Below are positions 17,646 to 20,069 of a stretch of DNA of 20,069 nt, piece by piece (positions within the stretch are counted from its first letter, which is position 1; every line of letters begins with the position of its first letter). This DNA comes from a virus, in IMG/VR virus record IMGVR_UViG_3300043468_000690, positions 1 through 20,069 of that record. One strand, 5' to 3'. The notes beneath the pieces were generated by a model. That model had not been told where the DNA came from and did no database searches. It saw only the letters and a program-made list of their open reading frames with translations. The translations under genes and the position numbers were made by a program.

Positions 17646-18940
17646 TGCCTAAAGCAGTTATATCCAATAGAATTTATATTGACGATCCTGGTAAGGACCA
17701 CGTCAAGCATATAATGAAAACACTTACCTACAAAATCCACAAGGATACTGGTAGTAAAAAATTCGTAAGTGTAGAAACCATTAGAAACTATAAAACACTA
17801 GTTAGTGGAATAGTATCTATGCCACAAGGCAGACTAGATTTAATTCCACAAGATTACGAAATAGTGGACAAGCGAGTATTAGTACCTGTTCCATTTCCTA
17901 ATCCAAAGTTTGGGTTGCGCGAAGATCAAAAAGTAATATTTGACCAAGTTGAAGATACTTGTTTTATTAATGCACTTGTAGGCTGGGGCAAAACATTTAC
18001 AGCATTACACATTGCTAGAAAACTAGGGCAGAAAACACTAGTTATTACACATACTACAGCACTGCGAGATCAGTGGATAGAAGAAATTAACACTCTATTC
18101 GGAATTCAGCCAGGAGTTATTGGCAGTGGAAAGTTCGATATAGAAGATCATGCAATAGTAGTAGGAAATATACAGACACTAGTTAAAAACTTAGATAAGT
18201 TGGCTAAAGAGTTCGGTACAGTTATTCTTGATGAGGCACATCATTGTCCGGCCACAACATTTGCAGGCACACTAGACGCATTCCATGCTAGATATAGAAT
18301 AGCACTTAGTGGAACAATGATCCGAAAAGACGGAAAACACGTTATTTTTCAAGATTATTTTGGAGCACAAACATTTAAGCCACCACAAGCAAATACAATT
18401 AATCCCACTGTACACTTGGTAAAAAGTGGGATGACACTAAAACCAGGTGCTACATGGGTTGAGAAAATAAATGACTTAACCCAAAATGACCATTATAGAA
18501 AGTTTATTAGTAGTATTGCTTCTATGCATATTGCTGGAGGCCATTCTGTACTCATTGTAGCTGATAGAGTTGAATTCTTAGAGAAGGTGAAAGAATATGT
18601 TGGAGAAACGTGTTTGTTGGTTACTGGCGAAACCGATTTTGAATCAAGGCAACGAGCCAAAGAACAAATACTCAGCAAAGAAAAAATGTGCATTGCTGGA
18701 AGCCGCCAAATCTTTGCCGAAGGCATATCGATCAACATCCTAAGTTGTGTAATTTTAGCAGTACCAATGAGTAACGACAGTTTGCTAGAACAGATTGTTG
18801 GTAGAATTATGAGACCCCACGAGGGTAAACTAGACCCTATTGTAGTAGACATTCAGTTTGCTGGCTGGGCAGATAAAAAACAAAATAGTGATAGATTAGG
18901 TTTGTATCTACGTAAAGGCTGGGAAGTCTTAACGGTATAA
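17645..18940 (+). CDS. SF2 DNA helicase, UvsW/XPB-like
   Basis: 431 residues from GTG 17645, which overlaps the upstream TAG by one base and has GGAG 9 bases before it. An earlier in-frame TTG at 17630 would itself contain part of that site. After an N-terminal domain of about 90 residues: LREDQ (Q-motif-like) about 91-95, motif I ALVGWGKT (110-117), DEAH (196-199), SGT (222-224), and C-terminal QIVGRIMRP (383-391, motif VI with the arginine finger). The motif set and length match phage UvsW-type helicases, which remodel branched recombination and replication intermediates. It sits in the replication cluster as expected. Confidence 0.9.
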   Translation: MPKAVISNRIYIDDPGKDHVKHIMKTLTYKIHKDTGSKKFVSVETIRNYKTLVSGIVSMPQGRLDLIPQDYEIVDKRVLVPVPFPNPKFGLREDQKVIFDQVEDTCFINALVGWGKTFTALHIARKLGQKTLVITHTTALRDQWIEEINTLFGIQPGVIGSGKFDIEDHAIVVGNIQTLVKNLDKLAKEFGTVILDEAHHCPATTFAGTLDAFHARYRIALSGTMIRKDGKHVIFQDYFGAQTFKPPQANTINPTVHLVKSGMTLKPGATWVEKINDLTQNDHYRKFISSIASMHIAGGHSVLIVADRVEFLEKVKEYVGETCLLVTGETDFESRQRAKEQILSKEKMCIAGSRQIFAEGISINILSCVILAVPMSNDSLLEQIVGRIMRPHEGKLDPIVVDIQFAGWADKKQNSDRLGLYLRKGWEVLTV

Positions 18941-18950
18941 AAAATTTAAC

Positions 18951-18979
18951 TTGTCACGGGATAGCTAATCTGCTATAAT
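18951..18979 (+). promoter_or_regulatory. Sigma-70 type promoter P7
   Basis: TTGTCA (18951-18956), 17 bases, TATAAT (18974-18979) preceded by TGC (extended -10), 19 bases before the ATG at 18999. Would serve the 18999 gene and the single-strand binding protein gene. Confidence 0.87.
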
Positions 18980-18998
18980 ATAATATAAGTTTAGGAAT

Positions 18999-19382
18999 AT
19001 GACGCTTTTCTTTAACCTTGACAAACTAGAAAGCCGAACTAAAAATAATCCAAAACTTTTAGTTGAAACCTTACATCTGCATTTCCTAAATAAAACTATA
19101 CCAAAAAACGCACGATCTAAAGCCAAACCGCTTTTAAACCTTGGTGGTAGTAGTTTTATATTAAATGCAGAACCACTTTTTGCGGATACTATCACAGATA
19201 TTATCTATAAGGCGCAATATATCATACTAGCTGGACGCAGAGATTATACTATCTATTTTTTATATGGCAGCAAGTACCTTGATCTATCGTTCTTTTTAGA
19301 CATTGACATAAACTCAATAAAACACAATCCGCTACTAAACATCAAAGACAACAAAATTTATTTCAAATACGAGGAAAATTAA
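18999..19382 (+). CDS. Basic phage protein of unknown function
   Basis: 127 residues, ATG after TTTAGGA, transcribed from P7. The N-terminal third is Lys/Arg-rich (NLDKLESRTKNNPKLLVETL, KTIPKNARSKAKPLLN). Hydrophobic strands and helices follow (ADTITDIIYKAQYIILAG, YTIYFLYGSKYLDLSFFLDI) with a basic end. Its place before the single-strand binding protein gene in the same transcript suggests a replication accessory, but no family is recognised and this remains inference. Confidence 0.75.
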   Translation: MTLFFNLDKLESRTKNNPKLLVETLHLHFLNKTIPKNARSKAKPLLNLGGSSFILNAEPLFADTITDIIYKAQYIILAGRRDYTIYFLYGSKYLDLSFFLDIDINSIKHNPLLNIKDNKIYFKYEEN

Positions 19383-19385
19383 AAA

Positions 19386-20027
19386 ATGGCACTTAGCTTT
19401 AAACAAACAAAGGGCAAGGCACAGTCAAATAAAGTCGAAGCATACGAATACAAAGACGGAGAAAATACTGTTCGTCTAGTAGGTGGAGTATTGCCACGTT
19501 ACATTTATTGGCTGAAGGGCACTAACAACAAGGATATCCCTGTTGAGTGTCTTGCATTTAGTCGGGACAAAGAAAAGTTCGATAACGTAGAAAAAGACTA
19601 TGTTCCAGAATTCTTTCCAGATGCAAAGTGCAGCTGGAGTTATAGCGTAAACTGTATCGACCCTAAGCAGGGCAAAGTTGTAGCACTCAACCTTAAAAAG
19701 AAGCTGTTTGAGCAAATTCTCACAGCCGCAGAAGATCTGGGTGACCCTACTGACTACGATAATGGCTGGGATGTTGTATTCAAGCGTACCAAGACTGGTC
19801 CACTTGCATTCAATGTAGAATACACCCTGCAAGTTCTACGCTGCAAAAATCGACCGCTAACAGACGACGAACGTGCAATGGCAGAAGCAGCAAAGTCCAT
19901 TGACGAAAAGTTCCCGCGTCCCAATGCTGAAGAAGTTAAAGCTCTGCTGGAGAAGATTACCTCTAACGAAGATGGCGATAGCGACGACGATAGCGCAGCC
20001 GAAGCTGTCAGCGAACTGCAAAGTTAA
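19386..20027 (+). CDS. Single-stranded DNA-binding protein, gp32-like
   Basis: 213 residues, ATG 3 bases after the preceding stop with GAGGAAAA upstream. The N-terminal basic region (FKQTKGKAQSNK) is followed by an OB-like core with aromatic and charged blocks typical of phage gp32-type proteins: RLVGGVLPRYIYWLKG, VECLAFSRDKEKF, KCSWSYSVNC and VVFKRTKTGPLAFNVEYTLQ. Cysteines at 55, 82 and 90 could contribute to metal binding as in gp32, but that is uncertain. The C-terminal tail is strongly acidic (NEDGDSDDDSAAEAVSELQ), the part that in gp32 and SSB recruits replication partners. A strong terminator follows. Confidence 0.87.
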   Translation: MALSFKQTKGKAQSNKVEAYEYKDGENTVRLVGGVLPRYIYWLKGTNNKDIPVECLAFSRDKEKFDNVEKDYVPEFFPDAKCSWSYSVNCIDPKQGKVVALNLKKKLFEQILTAAEDLGDPTDYDNGWDVVFKRTKTGPLAFNVEYTLQVLRCKNRPLTDDERAMAEAAKSIDEKFPRPNAEEVKALLEKITSNEDGDSDDDSAAEAVSELQS

Positions 20028-20033
20028 TAACCG

Positions 20034-20066
20034 GCCCAGTAACCTAAAAGCTTACTGGGCTTTTTT
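20034..20066 (+). terminator. Rho-independent terminator
   Basis: A perfect 9-bp stem GCCCAGTAA/TTACTGGGC (20034-20042 with 20052-20060) followed by six T, just after the single-strand binding protein gene. Confidence 0.95.
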
Positions 20067-20069
20067 GTC

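Overview
This window looks like part of a large, strictly lytic-type tailed-phage genome (probably a myovirus with T4-like replication logic), or a virus-derived metagenomic contig. All genes are on the + strand, tightly packed and mostly small, with frequent 1-20 base overlaps. The left third is a long tRNA array mixed with tiny proteins, and the right half carries a phage replication module. No integrase, repressor, CRISPR array or insertion sequence was seen. The host cannot be named from sequence alone. Consensus sigma-70 promoters and a proteobacterial-style tmRNA tag (ANDESFALAA) point to a proteobacterium. A permuted tmRNA is known in alphaproteobacteria, some betaproteobacteria and some cyanobacteria, so an alpha- or betaproteobacterial host is a reasonable guess.

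Layout. (1) Bases 1-6300: twenty tRNA genes (Ala, Lys, Ile-TAT, Ser-GCT, initiator Met, Trp, Tyr, Leu, Asp, Asn, Gln, Cys, CAT, Ile-GAT, Thr, Ser-TGA, Gly x2, Val, CAT), a circularly permuted two-piece tmRNA gene (4585-4910) and about 16 small proteins. These include a DUF2945-like protein, a DUF458/YkuK RNase H-like protein, a DUF2384-like protein, a DUF1289 protein and an overlapping rubrerythrin/rubredoxin gene pair. (2) Bases 6300-9660: small conserved phage proteins of unknown function, helix-turn-helix DNA-binding proteins and a PC4-like protein. (3) Bases 9660-20069: an NAD-dependent DNA ligase split into two genes, a protein with repeated HTH domains, DnaB-type helicase, CHC2/TOPRIM primase, family A DNA polymerase with proofreading domain, an SF2 (UvsW/XPB-like) helicase and a gp32-like single-strand binding protein.

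The standout element is the tmRNA gene. The 3' (T-arm, acceptor, CCA) half lies upstream of the 5' (acceptor, D-loop, tag-coding) half. They are joined by a 70-base intervening segment held in a 10-bp stem, and the reunited acceptor stem has the G3-U70 alanine identity pair. Six protein genes in the array end inside the following tRNA, so 5' maturation of that tRNA would remove or break their stop codon. This suggests, as an inference, a link between array processing, non-stop mRNAs and the phage's own trans-translation RNA.

Transcription appears to be driven by host-type promoters: seven sites share a perfect TATAAT, a TTGAA(T/A/C) or TTGTCA box and a spacer of exactly 17 bases. Four intrinsic terminators were found.
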